Shown in pieces: positions 1 to 10,680 of a stretch of 64,000 nt of DNA. Where the stretch lies: contig JASISA010000001.1 in NCBI GenBank assembly GCA_031771865.1, forward strand, positions 1,674,001-1,738,000, given 5' to 3'. A program made the translations under genes and the position numbers. The stretch comes from Nothophaeocryptopus gaeumannii. Taxonomy: Eukaryota; Ascomycota; Dothideomycetes; Mycosphaerellales; Mycosphaerellaceae. Within the stretch, counting starts at the first letter, position 1, and the number at the start of each line of letters is the position of its first letter. The notes under the pieces were generated by a model that saw only the letters and a list, made by a program, of their open reading frames with translations, did no database searches and was not told the origin of the DNA.

Positions 1-377
1 AGCGAAGGCCAGAACGAAAATCGAAAGACACATGTTGGCTTTCTCTTGCGAGACCTTCAGATCATGGGCAATAGTGTCGAGAGCCGGAGCGAGTATCGTG
101 CTGCTCATCAGGCAAGCAAGACCACCAAGAGAGGTCAGAGTCGTGAGCATCCATTTTCGCGTGAGAGACCAATTCAAAGGGTTCTCGGGGTCGTCTTCGC
201 CCGACCAAGTGACCTAATGAGGTTGAGTAGCTGTTTCGGCGTGTCATTTGAGATACTCACCAGCAACTCGTCCGTAGTGGCAGGCGCCTCGAAATCTTCG
301 TTCACAGCTGGGACCGCTTCCTTCTCAACGTCCGTCTTCTCGCCGGCGAGGCTTGACGCTTCGGTCGTGGTGGCCAT
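1..377 (-). CDS. MFS drug/metabolite transporter, N-terminal part (runs off left edge)
   Basis: Two exons are visible, 261..377 and 1..213, joined by a 47-base intron (GTGAGT..TAG, 214..260, phase 0). The start is the ATG ending at 377. The first 39 residues are a polar, acidic cytosolic tail. They are followed by the signature DDPENPLNWS, which precedes the first membrane helix in fungal DHA1-type major facilitator proteins, and then by hydrophobic helix 1 (LTTLTSLGGLACLMSSTIL) and part of helix 2. The rest of the transporter lies outside the window, so substrate and completeness cannot be judged. The family call rests on the motif and membrane pattern; a drug or toxin efflux role is only typical of relatives. 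Confidence 0.85.
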
Positions 378-1341
378 GAAGACCTTTTCGCTGCTCTCGC
401 ACGGTGCCTGTGGTGTTGACTACATCGTGGTGAGGTGCATCTTCTGATATAAGAGAGAATGCAGGTGCCGTGTCGTGCGACTGGAGATCCGACATGCATA
501 GAGTATTGCATAACCACTCGGATTTGGCAGTCGATCGCGGACTTACCGCATCCTTCAGACAAGCGAATTCCATGACTTGCACCTCAAACACCATCAGAAA
601 TCACCAAAGACCGTCAAAGCCAGCAGAGGCAAGAGCGAGCAGTCGAAGCCCCTCGGCCGCATGATCTTTATTGACCAAAGGCCTCATGACGACCTCCTTT
701 GGCTCCAAGGACGACTGCTGTTGTCCGCGCGTCGGCGCCCTCATGAGATGTTTTGCACGCGCTGAACTCACGCCCGAGGTCTCTAACGAAGACATTGGAA
801 GAGACAATGGCCGGGACGATGATATAGTTGGTCAAAATCGTCAATTTTGAAGGAGACGTTGGTGTTGTATTGCATACAAAAAGAAAGTTTCACATCGGCC
901 GAAAGATGTCCGGTTCGGCCAAACATGTCCGAGAGCCGTTCTTGCCCTTCTGCTCACATTCACAGGACTTCACCTTTGCTCAACGTCCATCCCGAATCAT
1001 CAACGCAACGCATCTCGTGACAGCTCGTGAACCAAGAGGGAGTGCTTGCATGTGGTCAGCCAACAATGATCACAGCTGCTCAGTGATCATTGTGAATTAC
1101 CCAAAACCATCAATCATCCAGAACTTGCCCTTTTGTCTTGTGTCAGGCGTGGTGGGAGGCAGAGCAGGGATTATCCTTGTAGGTGAGTGAGTGAATGGAA
1201 GAGCGAATAGCAGAGTGCTATGTTATGCTGTGCTCATTGATGTGTCCATGTAGCTCTACAGGTCCTATGCACGGGGTATCATCTCTCATCTGCAAACAAA
1301 ATGCCCCTCCCTAGCGCCGTTCATGCTATGCCTTCCTTCCA
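378..1341. other. intergenic, divergent upstream of MFS gene and downstream of GH16 gene
   Basis: I see no convincing gene. The only longer open frame (828-1190, plus) has no recognisable protein features. The stretch holds the perfect inverted repeat annotated at 1063-1093. Confidence 0.5.
1063..1093. promoter_or_regulatory. perfect 11-base inverted repeat with 9-base spacer
   Basis: The left arm acaatgatcac (1063-1073) and right arm gtgatcattgt (1083-1093) are exact reverse complements around the 9-base spacer agctgctca. It lies about 690 bases upstream of the MFS start and 250 bases beyond the GH16 stop. It could be a dyad operator for a dimeric regulator or a transcript hairpin. The function is inference; the symmetry is seen directly. 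Confidence 0.4.
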
Positions 1342-2287
1342 CTACGTCGACCAAACAGCCACATAGTCAATCGTCATCTGCCTCCCCGATACCGTGTTGC
1401 TCGTCGGCGTCGTAACACCAGCAACAGCATTTGGGTAAGTACCACCCATCGCGACATTCAAGATCAAGTAGAAGCCGGAGTTCACGGTCTGCGTCCAGAC
1501 ATTTCCCAACTGGTTCGCGTTGACAGTGTATTTGGCAACTCCGTCCACGTAGAAACCAACTTGCTCAGGCTTGGTCGTGCGGTCGATAACCATGGCGTAG
1601 GTGTGGAAGTTTCCTGGGCAGCGAGAGCCAGAGCAAGAATCGGCGTGGCCGAGACCCTTGGATTCGTTGCAGATGCCGCCGGGATTCTTATCCTGGTAGT
1701 ATGTTAGTGACTTGCATGATAAGAAGGCGCTGGAGCAAATCACTTACGCAATGAATCACCTCATTCGTACCATCCGCTCCATTGACATTCTCCATGATGT
1801 CCATCTCGCCCACGAATGGCCAATTGGTGTAGTTTCCCCGGAACGCTCCGCCCAGTGCCCAGAATGCAGGCCAGTATCCCAATCCATTCGCCGAAGTCAC
1901 GCTGGGCTGCTTGATGGATGCCTCGACTCGTAGCTTGCCTCCCGCTGGTGCCTTAAAGTTGTTGATGACTGTTTCGATACGTGCGCTCGTCCAAGCGCCG
2001 CTGTTCGATTTGACTGGGATGATCCATAGATTACCGTTGCCCGCTTGACGTACGTTGTTGCCGCTGCTTGTGTATGTCTCGATCTCTCCTGTGCCCCATT
2101 GCGAAGCTCCGCATGGGTATGATGTTCCGGTTTGAAGAATCCACTTGCTGCTATCTGGTGCAGCTCCCGAGCCGCCATTAAAGTCATCGAGGAACAAGGT
2201 CTTCTTCCATGCTGAGCCTGGGTTGGGAGCAGATGCAAAGGCAGTGCCTGCTGTGAGGGCGAAAGTGAATGCTGTGCTAGTCTTCAT
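1342..2287 (-). CDS. secreted GH16 endo-beta-1,3(4)-glucanase (laminarinase type)
   Basis: The coding sequence joins exon 1 (1748..2287) to exon 2 (1342..1692) across a 55-base GTAAGT..CAG intron in phase 0, giving 296 residues. Residues 1-20 form a signal peptide ending in an Ala-Ser-Ala cleavage context. The GH16 catalytic motif GEMDIMENVNG carries nucleophile E161, D163 and acid/base E166. Upstream, WPAFWALGG and GTGEIETYT are other conserved GH16 blocks, and the C-terminal half includes the beta-strand motif FHTYAMVIDRT. The enzyme should be exported and cut mixed-linkage or beta-1,3-glucan in its own or plant walls. There is no carbohydrate-binding module and no GPI signal. Exact glucan specificity cannot be read from the sequence. 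Confidence 0.93.
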
Positions 2288-3187
2288 GTTTGTAAAGCGT
2301 TCGAATGAATGTATCGACGTAGCGAATGTGAATAACGTTTTATAACAGATGCCGAAGAAAAGACCGTGTATGAATGAGGGCTGCAAACAATGGCAGCGAT
2401 CCAAGTAGATATACGGGGACGAGGCAAGAGAAAGATGCTTCTACTGGAATCGACGTGGATCTCGGCATGGAGGTTCTACAGTTGCCGTATACATACTGGC
2501 GTTGTTGACAGCGGTTCGTCGCTACGCGCTCAACGGCATCTAGGTGTGAGCGACAGGAGCCAGGAGACACGTGCTGCCAATTTTGCTTAATGCATGGGCT
2601 TTGGTGGCTGCCGCTACGAACTTGGCTTGCTGGATCTGGATCCAGCCGCGGAACGTCTCTTGACGTGGCGTTTCTTTCGTTCAATATCTCCGTTCGGGAT
2701 CGATGGCTGTCGGCATGTCTTGACAGAACCAGGGGTTGGTCCAACGTCGAAATAAGTCCATGCCACACTTCTGAAGAACAACATTCATATGCCTGTCGCA
2801 GGTCTTGAAGAAGTGGAGTCTCTAGGAGCATTTCTGACTGATGCACTGCAGGTGAAAGTCCGCCGAAGAAGACATCGAACAAACCCGTTGTAGAATGAAG
2901 CCTTTCGCTCTGCATGCAAGCTATTTCAAGTCAGTCTCAATCTCCTTGACTGGTGAGTTTTCTCCGAGGCTGGATCCTGCAAAAATGGATACCTTCGCAT
3001 GTTCAGAACACAGATCCCGACGAATCACATTGTTGTAGAAGTAGCAAACTCTTTCTCTAGAACGCCTTCGAGAGAGAATACTGGTATCGTGCAGTCGAAG
3101 AATCGAGACCGCGTATTCGGCTCCTGCAAGATCACATGCCAAGCTTTATAGGGATCAATAGCGTGGGTCGATGCATCCAGGAGGGTG
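2288..3187. other. intergenic, GH16 upstream region
   Basis: A 191-codon minus-strand frame (2340-2915) overlaps the presumed GH16 5' region but looks low-complexity and has no family features, so I treat it as chance. Nothing else was recognised. Confidence 0.4.
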
Positions 3188-3970
3188 CTAGCGCCAGCCG
3201 TGCGTTAACTCTTTGAGAAGCGGGAGAGCAGCCGCGGCCATCACCTGAAGCCTCAAACGGCGTCTACCACGTGTGCTTGACTTGACAGCGCCACATCGGA
3301 CGCGCCGTGGTTTGAAGAAGACTGACTTGCAGGCGAAGGCTGCTGTGAGCTGTCGAGCCATGGAAGTTGCGGTGGCGGTGAGGTGTCCTGCCTCTTCAGC
3401 GAGACTCGAGCTCAAGCTCTCGTGTGTCTGCACGTCTATGAAACATACGCAAGCCATTGGGACATATCGCAAGTCCTTGATGGTACTCTGAAGATGCTGA
3501 TGGATCTTTACGAGACCAAGGACCTCCTGAGCCTCCTGAGCACGAGAATGAGCCCGGGTCGTGATCGCCAACGCCGAGATGACAGCAGTAGCATGGCTGC
3601 GTTCTGCCTGTTCAGTAGAAGCCATACTGTAGCCGCCATTTCTGAGGCTGTGAACGTTGCGTTGGAAAGCGTAAGGAAGCTTCTTGTGTTGTCACAGCAC
3701 AAGTAAACTACTGTCCCGAGAGTTTGCAGCTTACTCATTCGCGACTTCATCTCGTGAGGTCTGGTGAGTGTTCGTATCCAGTGCCATAGCATTGGCACCT
3801 TGATGGCAGGAACATTGTCTTCTCACTTCAGATCGGCCTCAAGATATTCCAAACTTCGAATTTGTTCGTGCAATACCATCTTCAATGCTCGCTCAATGTC
3901 AACCCGAGAGAATGCCGAGGGATCAGCAAACAGCCCCCTCGAAGGAGGTCCCCGCTCGCTATCGCACAGG
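3188..3970 (-). CDS. possible hypothetical protein gene, exon structure uncertain
   Basis: Three protein-like stretches occur in order on the minus strand. The first (about 3830-3960) reads PSAFSRVDIERALKMVLHEQ and ends at a GTGAGA donor. The second is a short piece after a CACCAG acceptor, ending at a GTAAGC donor. The third (3188 to about 3610) is Ala- and Gln-rich, contains SHATAVISALAITTRAH, and may start after the acceptor ACAGGCAG. The second and third pieces join in frame only with that late acceptor. The first piece has no clear ATG, so the 5' end is open. The text resembles helical C-terminal regions of fungal transcription regulators, but I recognise no domain. It may be a real gene, a relic or chance. 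Confidence 0.3.
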
Positions 3971-4125
3971 CGACATCATCATCGCCGTTCGAGCAATTAG
4001 TAAACATACACAAAAATATCGCAGGTCAAGAGCACTTGATCAATGATCACACTTCGATAGCGCTGTACCCAGTCTGAAGCCAGGACGACCTCCCAGCTAC
4101 CAACTCACCGCCTCCACCACCAGCA

Positions 4126-5376
4126 ATGCCTGTGCAACCCGATAACCCGGAGCCAGCCCACCACGAAGTCGACTCAATGCTTAGTCGCAAGTTTGGCAAG
4201 GAAGTCGCCAATTACTTCTCCGGCTCACCACTTAACCGTGTTGGCTTCCTGCGAGGAGACTCCAAATTCCTCTCACAAGCTCTCAAACACCCATCCACCA
4301 GCTTCCTGCTCTGCAATGAGCTACAACCTCTCGTCCAACCCAATTCACAACCCGGGAAGGGAAATCTCCAATGGGTGAAACTCGAAGATGTCAAGCCGAT
4401 AATAGGCGAGGACCCATTCATCACGACAGAGAAAGAGCAGATTGAAGCATACGACTCAAGCAGATACAGCCCTCAGATGATCTTCCTTGGAATCGACGAG
4501 AAGGCAAAAGATGGGCTAGAATACAATGCGAAGAACGTATACAAAGGCGCACCATACTTCGCAGTCGATGTCACACCACGAGACCACGTCAAGTCGGAAG
4601 CCGAGAAACTCATCAACCGCTTGAAAGAGCAAGGCTTTGATTTCGGCAAAGGCCGAGTAATGGACGTCGTAGCCTCAGATGCAGCAATCTACGCCGAAGC
4701 CCGCCAACTCCTCGACTGGAACGCTCGCAATCCCTTCTGCGCAGCCTGCGGCCACCGCACCCTCTCCGTAAACGCGGGCTTCAAGCGAACCTGCCCACCG
4801 ACCGACAAAGCAGCCGCCGCAGAAGGAAGGTCTTCAGAAAGACCAGCCTGCGTGACTCGCCAAGGAATCTCAAACCTTTGTTTCCCCCGAACGGATCCTA
4901 CAGTCATCATGGCAGTCGTCAACTCAAAGGGAGATAAGATTTTGTTGGGAAGACAGAAGAGATGGCCACCATACTGGTACTCCACCCTAGCCGGTTTCGC
5001 CGAACCCGCCGAAAGCATCGAAGAAGCCGTCCGCCGCGAAGTCTACGAAGAAGCCGGGATCCTCGTCGGTCGCGTCGTAATCCATTCCACCCAACCGTGG
5101 CCATACCCAGCCAACCTAATGATCGGAGCGATTGGACAGGCCATACCTACCGGAGAGACGATTGATTTGGGGAATGATCCTGAGTTGGATGATGCCAAAT
5201 GGTTTGATTTTGAGGAGGTGAGGACAGCGTTAACGGTTGGGACGAGTGGACTGGGTGAGGATGCTGGGAAGGAATATAAGGAGGGGGATTTAAGATTGCC
5301 GCCTGCTACGGCTATTGCTAATCAGCTTATGACTGCTGTCGCTAATGGGTTTGCTAGTGGGGATGTTAAATTGTAG
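4126..5376 (+). CDS. NPY1: NADH pyrophosphatase, Nudix family (Npy1/NudC type)
   Basis: This is a single exon of 416 residues. The start ATG is preceded by a purine-rich context (cagcaATG). The N-terminal domain (1-190) is followed by a four-cysteine zinc site (C205, C208, C223, C242). The Nudix box starts at G290 and fits GX5EX7REUXEEXGU (the stretch EEAVRREVYEEAGI is its core). Past it comes the NudC-family element SQPWPYPANLMIG (here TQPWPYPANLMIG), which marks NAD(H) pyrophosphatases. The enzyme hydrolyses NADH to NMNH and AMP, and may also decap NAD-capped RNA as relatives do. The yeast protein is peroxisomal through a PTS1. This one ends in VKL, only a weak match to that signal, so location is uncertain. 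It converges on the neighbouring uL1m gene. Confidence 0.95.
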   Translation: MPVQPDNPEPAHHEVDSMLSRKFGKEVANYFSGSPLNRVGFLRGDSKFLSQALKHPSTSFLLCNELQPLVQPNSQPGKGNLQWVKLEDVKPIIGEDPFITTEKEQIEAYDSSRYSPQMIFLGIDEKAKDGLEYNAKNVYKGAPYFAVDVTPRDHVKSEAEKLINRLKEQGFDFGKGRVMDVVASDAAIYAEARQLLDWNARNPFCAACGHRTLSVNAGFKRTCPPTDKAAAAEGRSSERPACVTRQGISNLCFPRTDPTVIMAVVNSKGDKILLGRQKRWPPYWYSTLAGFAEPAESIEEAVRREVYEEAGILVGRVVIHSTQPWPYPANLMIGAIGQAIPTGETIDLGNDPELDDAKWFDFEEVRTALTVGTSGLGEDAGKEYKEGDLRLPPATAIANQLMTAVANGFASGDVKL

Positions 5377-5573
5377 ATGAGCAACCGCGGCTCGGAGATG
5401 CTGGCTGAGAGTTGCCTGGAATTCTGTACAGATGCATGGAATGGGATACTGTAGATGAAAATCAGACAGATACCGAATAGAGGAATGTCCAGTAGCTGCG
5501 CTTCATCGCATTTTGCTTTCCACTGTACATCTGCTTATACACAGCAACCTCCCCTCATCATCCCATGCTCCTC

Positions 5574-6576
5574 TCAATTCGGCGTACGAACCAACTCCTC
5601 AAGCCTCAAACTCCCCTGCCCTCTCAACTCCCCATTCAAACTCATCCCCGGCCCATTCGTACTCGACAAAACCACCTCATGTATCTCCTTGGGAGTCTGA
5701 TCGCTCACCCTCGCCATATCCCTCTTCACCGCCTCGATAAAACCTTTAATATTTTTCTGCAACATCTCCGGTGTGAAACCCAACTGCCCAATGGCTACTC
5801 TTACCACCCCTGCTCGTTCGCGGAACTCTGAGCCTCCAGCCATGTCTTGAACGGTGTTGGATACGTCTTTTACGACTGTGCCGAGTTTGGCAGAGGGCAT
5901 GAGGCCTCGGGGGCCTAGGATTCGGGCGACGCCGGATGATCCTAGCTTGGGGAGGGAGTCGACGTGGCAGATGCAGCGTTCGAATTCGATTTTGCCGTCC
6001 TTTACGGCTTCGAAGACTTCCTCTTCTCCGACTACGTGCGCGCCTGCTGCCAATGCGTCTCTGGCGATTTTACTGTCTTTAGGACAGATTACGCAGATTC
6101 GAGTGTCGGTTTTGACGGGATGGGGAAGACGGAGTCGGTTGCGGACTACGGCGCCGTTCTTGGGGGTGCGTAGGCGGACGTGAAGTTCGTATTTGGATGA
6201 GGTGGGTGGACGGCCTACTTCTGCTGCGCGGAGGTATCTAGAAATACCATCAGTAAGGACACCAGTGTTTGAGAGGATAAGGTAGAGGTTCAATTTGGAC
6301 GTACCGCATCGCGTCCGCGAGGGGGAATTGAATCGCGTCCCTCAAGTCGGGTGCTTCATAGTGTGATCTCGCCTTCTTTCTCTTTTGTGAAGCTGGCACG
6401 TCTTTTCGCTTGTACTTGGCTGCGTTGGCGGAGTTGGCTGCTGTTCGTACTTGAATGTGTTGTTGCTGAAAGGGGACGAGGAATGATGGCAGAATTGTCG
6501 GCGTTTGTGTTTGTGACAGCGCGGCGCGTGATATCGAGGACAAGCAGGACGGGCAGTATCGAGATGCGGTCGCCAT
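5574..6576 (-). CDS. MRPL1: mitochondrial large-subunit ribosomal protein uL1m
   Basis: Exon 1 (6305..6576) and exon 2 (5574..6237) join across a 67-base intron (GTACGT..TAG) in phase 2, giving 311 residues. The N-terminal about 50 residues are rich in Ser, Thr, Gln and Arg without acid, as expected for a mitochondrial presequence. The L1 domain follows, with the RNA-binding L1 signature around ILGPRGLMPSAKLGTV and the block EEVFEAVKDGKIEFERCICH. The C-terminus keeps the fungal tail ending SLRLEELVRTPN. The protein would form the L1 stalk of the mitoribosome and help release E-site tRNA. Only 197 bases separate its stop from the stop of the convergent NPY1 gene. Confidence 0.95.
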
Positions 6577-7349
6577 GGTGGATGGTGTGTGGGCGTGAGT
6601 TTACTCAATGTCGTGAGATGCTCCAGGGAGCTCGATGGATGAAGTCGCGGAGTTTCGGGGGTGCCGCGAGACATGACAGGGTTTGCTTCAACATTTGATG
6701 GGTCACACAGCATTCCAGGCTGCACATCATCAAAAGCCAAACTGTTTCTAACGACGACTAAACATTCCGTGAGTAGGAGGCTACCTGTTGATCTATGTCG
6801 AAGCAGCGATTCTCAGAGAAATTGACCGTGAAGACATCGAAGAGCAGAGCGGTATAGATGGTTGATCAACTACGAATCTCTCACCCGTTTAACTGTCTTC
6901 TCGCGGATGGGGAGCCTTAACGCAGGAGACTGCTCCGCGGCGAAGGAGTCGCGCGTTTCTGAGTTGGAAAGTATTGCGAGTCTTGAACAGTTAAAATTGT
7001 GCCCGTCCATTCACCTCATCGGATAGCTTGGGAGCAGCGGCATGTCCAGAACCCGACGTTGATAGTTGACTATTGATGTCGCCGTGTCATGAAACATTTT
7101 TGCAATGAAGATGCGCTACGAGGAGCGCGGCACGGGCTACTATGATATACCTTTGGACTCTTGGTGAGTATTAGCAGGGAATCATTCTGCTCGCGGGTGT
7201 AGAGATGATCGAGAAGTAGAGTCGACATGGATGTGAAGCTGTGAGTTCAGGGTGTCAAGAAGACGCGATGTCTGTACTGAGTCAGCGTTCGAGCAACGTC
7301 GACCTCACCTCAACTCATTCACCGACCCAGAACAAAGACATTCCGCACC
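6577..7349. other. intergenic between uL1m and COG2 (divergent promoters)
   Basis: No coding signal was recognised. The two housekeeping genes are transcribed away from each other from this 773-base stretch. Confidence 0.5.
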
Positions 7350-8228
7350 ATGTCACAGTTCACACTCCCTCCCTCCTCAATATCCACCGTCTCAACACCC
7401 GTCCGCCGCTATAGCTCCGACAACTACTCCGACGACGAAGACACCCTTCCATACCCAGGCGAGCTTCAACGCAGTGACTTCCTCCAACCAGACTTCGATC
7501 CCCAGACATACCTCTCCACATTGAGGAGCAGACATCAAACGCTTGAAGATCTGCGGTCTGATCTTCGACAGCGAAGTCAGCTCTTAAACAGGGAGCTGTT
7601 GGATCTCGTCAATGGCAACTATGAGGAGTTTCTGAGCTTAGGCTCTGATCTGAGAGGCGGAGAGGAGAAAGTTGAGGGCGTGAGGGTAGGGGTGCTTGGC
7701 TTCAAAAGGGAAATTGAAGGCGTGAAGAAGAGTGTACAGGAGAGAGCAGATGAGGCGAGAACACTGGTGGACGAGAAAAAGAGTATACGGAAGGATGTCG
7801 TGCTGGGACGGGGGTTATTGGAGGTGAATGAGAGAATTGGAGAGCTGGAGGGCAGCCTGAGTATCACACCTGAAACAGAGGATGAAGAAGACTTGGAAGA
7901 CTTGGAAGACTTGGAAGATGACGAGGAACTAGGTCAGGAGGGTGCAGATGGGACTGGATCTGGTGCACAGCTGAGAAAGCTGAGGAGACATACGCAGCAG
8001 TATCTGCTGATACAGAGACTGGTTGAGAGAATCGATCCAGAGCATCCGTTCATGGTTGCGCAAAAGAGTCGGGTGGAAGAGATCGAGAAGACGTTGTTAC
8101 TGGATCTGGCGGCTGCGCTGAGACAGGCGAAAGCGTCGATGTCACCCGATGCGATATTGAGCATTTCGAAGATCTACGCTGATCTGGATGCGGAATCTGA
8201 GAGCGTGAAGGTACTGAAGGCGGGCTGA
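7350..8228 (+). CDS. COG2: conserved oligomeric Golgi complex subunit 2
   Basis: This is a single exon of 292 residues, near the length of the short fungal Cog2 proteins. Residues 40-60 carry the family opening LQRSDFLQPDFDPQTYLST. They are followed by a long heptad-like coiled coil (about 60-175), as expected for a lobe A COG tether subunit acting in retrograde Golgi traffic. A glutamate-aspartate-leucine stretch at 172-186 is encoded by a 9-base unit (gaagacttg) repeated in tandem near 7888-7915, so this linker is likely length-variable. The C-terminal helix pair follows. The fungal form ends well before the extra domains of the animal protein. The call rests on overall pattern and the N-terminal signature. 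Confidence 0.9.
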   Translation: MSQFTLPPSSISTVSTPVRRYSSDNYSDDEDTLPYPGELQRSDFLQPDFDPQTYLSTLRSRHQTLEDLRSDLRQRSQLLNRELLDLVNGNYEEFLSLGSDLRGGEEKVEGVRVGVLGFKREIEGVKKSVQERADEARTLVDEKKSIRKDVVLGRGLLEVNERIGELEGSLSITPETEDEEDLEDLEDLEDDEELGQEGADGTGSGAQLRKLRRHTQQYLLIQRLVERIDPEHPFMVAQKSRVEEIEKTLLLDLAAALRQAKASMSPDAILSISKIYADLDAESESVKVLKAG

Positions 8229-8918
8229 GAGCTCCACTAGTACTTTCTCTATCCATCGCTAAAATGTCCTGGAACTCGAGACCAGTTGCTTCAAAGGACT
8301 GAATGAACCCGGTACCGAGAAATGCTGTGACGTCTCTGTTCTGTTTTGTCAGAGTGGCATCTTGTAGAGACTCGGAGGCCAGCAGCTGGAAGCTAGTAGA
8401 ACTGCAGTGGAAGGACAGGCAGCGTAGTGTGCAAACCTAGCTGCAACCTGTTTGCTTGCGTTCGACGCCAGTATCACAAAAGTCGCTGGCCTCCTGCCTA
8501 TGGCTTCGAGCTTTTCGTTCTGGGCATTCACTCCTCGTACGGTCTAGTTCACCAAGCTCAGTATAGACGACAATGGCGATTCATACCTACCAGCATGTGT
8601 TTAGGCCTGGAGTGGGGATTGCATGCATTCACCTTCATCTTCACAAGCAAGCGTTAGCCTGTGCTCAGCCTCCAACTTCCGACTGTTGCCCCTCGGGACT
8701 ACTGAAGTCTCAACCCGCAACTTCCATACTCCGCCAGGACAGAGCACGCAGCGACGACTACACGCGCTTCAAATTTTCCGGATCTCGCACACCTTCTCTG
8801 TCCCTTCGCCTGTTTTACGTCTTCAGTCAAGGATAACTCCGACTCGGGCCAAGACTCGAGCGGCGCGGGCTCTCTACAACCACGAAGAGTCTTTCGTTAC
8901 ACGTCCATCTTCCGGAAC
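8229..8918. other. intergenic downstream of COG2
   Basis: Several overlapping open frames occur on both strands, but none has a recognisable domain or consistent splice signals. Nothing can be annotated. Confidence 0.4.
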
Positions 8919-9404
8919 ATGGAATTCTCGCGTCAATCGAGCCTTTCAGCGCAGCCAGAGTATTTCCCTACTTCGAAACGCCCTGGCACCCAGTTGAGCA
9001 CGCGCGAGCTGAGCGAAACCATCACCGGGCAGGGTGCTCCTCAACCTCATCAGCCTATCGGTATTATGCAGAGCTTCACCACTACTACGAGCACCGTGCA
9101 AATGGCCCTGGACTGTCGTGACATGCACAGAGCGGCTCACAGAGAGCGCCGTCTCCGAGCTGCACACGCTGCCCAAGGCGGCTTTCGCGGAGTGCACATG
9201 CCCACCCTCACAAGCACTCCCTACAACCACACCGCGGACTGCGACAGCCCTGTCTCCTGCTCGGAGCGGCATTCGTTCTCCACGCCACTCAAGTTTCAGA
9301 TCCCACACTCCGACGATGCTGTTTATAAGGAGACGCAGATTTTGGTGGACGGGTTCAACCACAAGCTGCCGCCCCTGGAGATTTTGCTGACACTCTTGAC
9401 CTGA
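8919..9404 (+). CDS. hypothetical protein, low support
   Basis: An ATG-initiated frame of 161 residues rich in Ser, Thr and His, with no signal peptide, membrane segment or known domain. It ends 80 bases before the F-box-like gene below. Another frame here reads through 9341-9485 directly into that gene, so the two may be one spliced gene. I do not recognise the product. Confidence 0.25.
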   Translation: MEFSRQSSLSAQPEYFPTSKRPGTQLSTRELSETITGQGAPQPHQPIGIMQSFTTTTSTVQMALDCRDMHRAAHRERRLRAAHAAQGGFRGVHMPTLTSTPYNHTADCDSPVSCSERHSFSTPLKFQIPHSDDAVYKETQILVDGFNHKLPPLEILLTLLT

Positions 9405-9484
9405 GCGCACTCGGCGCCGGCGGTACCTACTATTACAGCTGCGACTCATCATCGACGACGCACATCCTTGGTCAAGTCGGCTGG

Positions 9485-10680
9485 ATGTGCAAGGTCGAGC
9501 TGCAGCTGTCTGCAAATAAAGACACCAGCTGGAAACGCCCCGCTGTCGTTTATCGCGATGGGAATCGCTGTAAGCCATTCACTGAGCTTCTGAAGCGGCT
9601 ACCATTGACGAAACTCAAGTTCACTGGCCAACCAGGATATCGTCTCCAGTATCGGATGGGGGGAAGGACGGGTGCATTTCCCTTCAATTGTTTTCCCGGA
9701 GAACTGCAAAGTCGGATCCTCACCTACGCCATTGGCCAAGGCGTGGAGCTGGTGCTGGTGGATCCGTACAGGGCGACTCTCACGGAGGGAAGCCAATACG
9801 TGCGGCCAAATCACACCCACTATCAGCTACGAGTGTCCGCTAGCAACACCTCAGTGTTTTTTTTTGATTCTCGCACAAAAGATCTTGCAAAGTCTGTGCT
9901 CTGGACTACAACTGCTAAGATTCCGCACAGACTCGATTACGTGGTGCCGATTTTCTCTTCGCTCAATCCATCGAGCCCGACGAGCTTTCTGCGCATGATT
10001 CGCCACTTGCAGTTTGGGCTCGGCCCACTCGAGGTATGCCAGGTGTTCGGGATCAACATCGTTCCATTCAACGATAATAGCCCGCACTGGGTGTCGGATC
10101 CATTGTTTCCACGCATTCGCCAAACTTGTCCGGCCTTGAGATTCTTCGGGCTCTGTTCTGCCGGACACCAAAGACAAAGAAGACTTCTATGAGCACTGCG
10201 ACCCTTCAATGTCGTGATCGGACGGTAATCGACATGATATTGCTCTACTCCACAAGTGTCACGAAGATGGCATTGACTTCAGTCGTCACGCTTGCATCCC
10301 GAGCTAGCATGAAAGCGATGCCGTTCCTTTTCAAAGAGACACGCGGAATCAGAAAAGTGCGCTTGAGCGGAGTTGTCAAGGACAGCACCAAGAGATGGGA
10401 GACGATGCTGAACGACTCCAACTCTTCTCGGCACCATGCCTACATCAATTCACTGAGGCAGCAGGTTCTGTCAATGCAGCCTTCTGAATTGTAAGGATGT
10501 CTCCAATGTCTAACGGATGTGTGAATCTAGCTAAATCCACGTAGTCCGCCTCGCTGCAAGTGCAACAGACCTTGCATCCGCGCGGACAACTTCGACTATG
10601 GTGACACTGCCATTCCGAACGAGCGCATTTTGGAACTCGATAGCGACGACGAGGAAACGGCTGACGCGCACTGGGCATAA
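9485..10680 (+). pseudogene. F-box-like hypothetical protein, reading frame apparently disrupted
   Basis: The first segment (9485 to about 10150) contains FPFNCFPGELQSRILTYAIG, the F-box-like opening common in Dothideomycete multigene families. Near 10150 the protein-like text moves to another frame (VLPDTKDKEDFYEHCDPS). It then meets a TGA at about 10216-10218, resumes in that frame (DGNRHDIALLHKCHEDGIDF), and moves to a third frame for the last long segment (to 10490). A clean 54-base intron (GTAAGG..TAG, 10491..10544) leads to a 45-codon final exon with PPRCKCNRPC and an acidic tail ending at 10680. No canonical introns explain the two frame changes around 10150-10310, which argues for indels. 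A run of nine T at about 9857-9865 is a further slippage-prone spot. A mis-spliced live gene is the alternative. Confidence 0.5.

Noticed and set aside
828..1190. 120-codon plus-strand frame in the MFS/GH16 gap
   Set aside because: No ATG-proximal features, no domain, mixed low-quality composition, and overlap with the inverted repeat region; judged chance.
2340..2915. 191-codon minus-strand frame upstream of the GH16 gene
   Set aside because: It overlaps the likely GH16 leader, has no recognisable motif and shows no splice or composition support.
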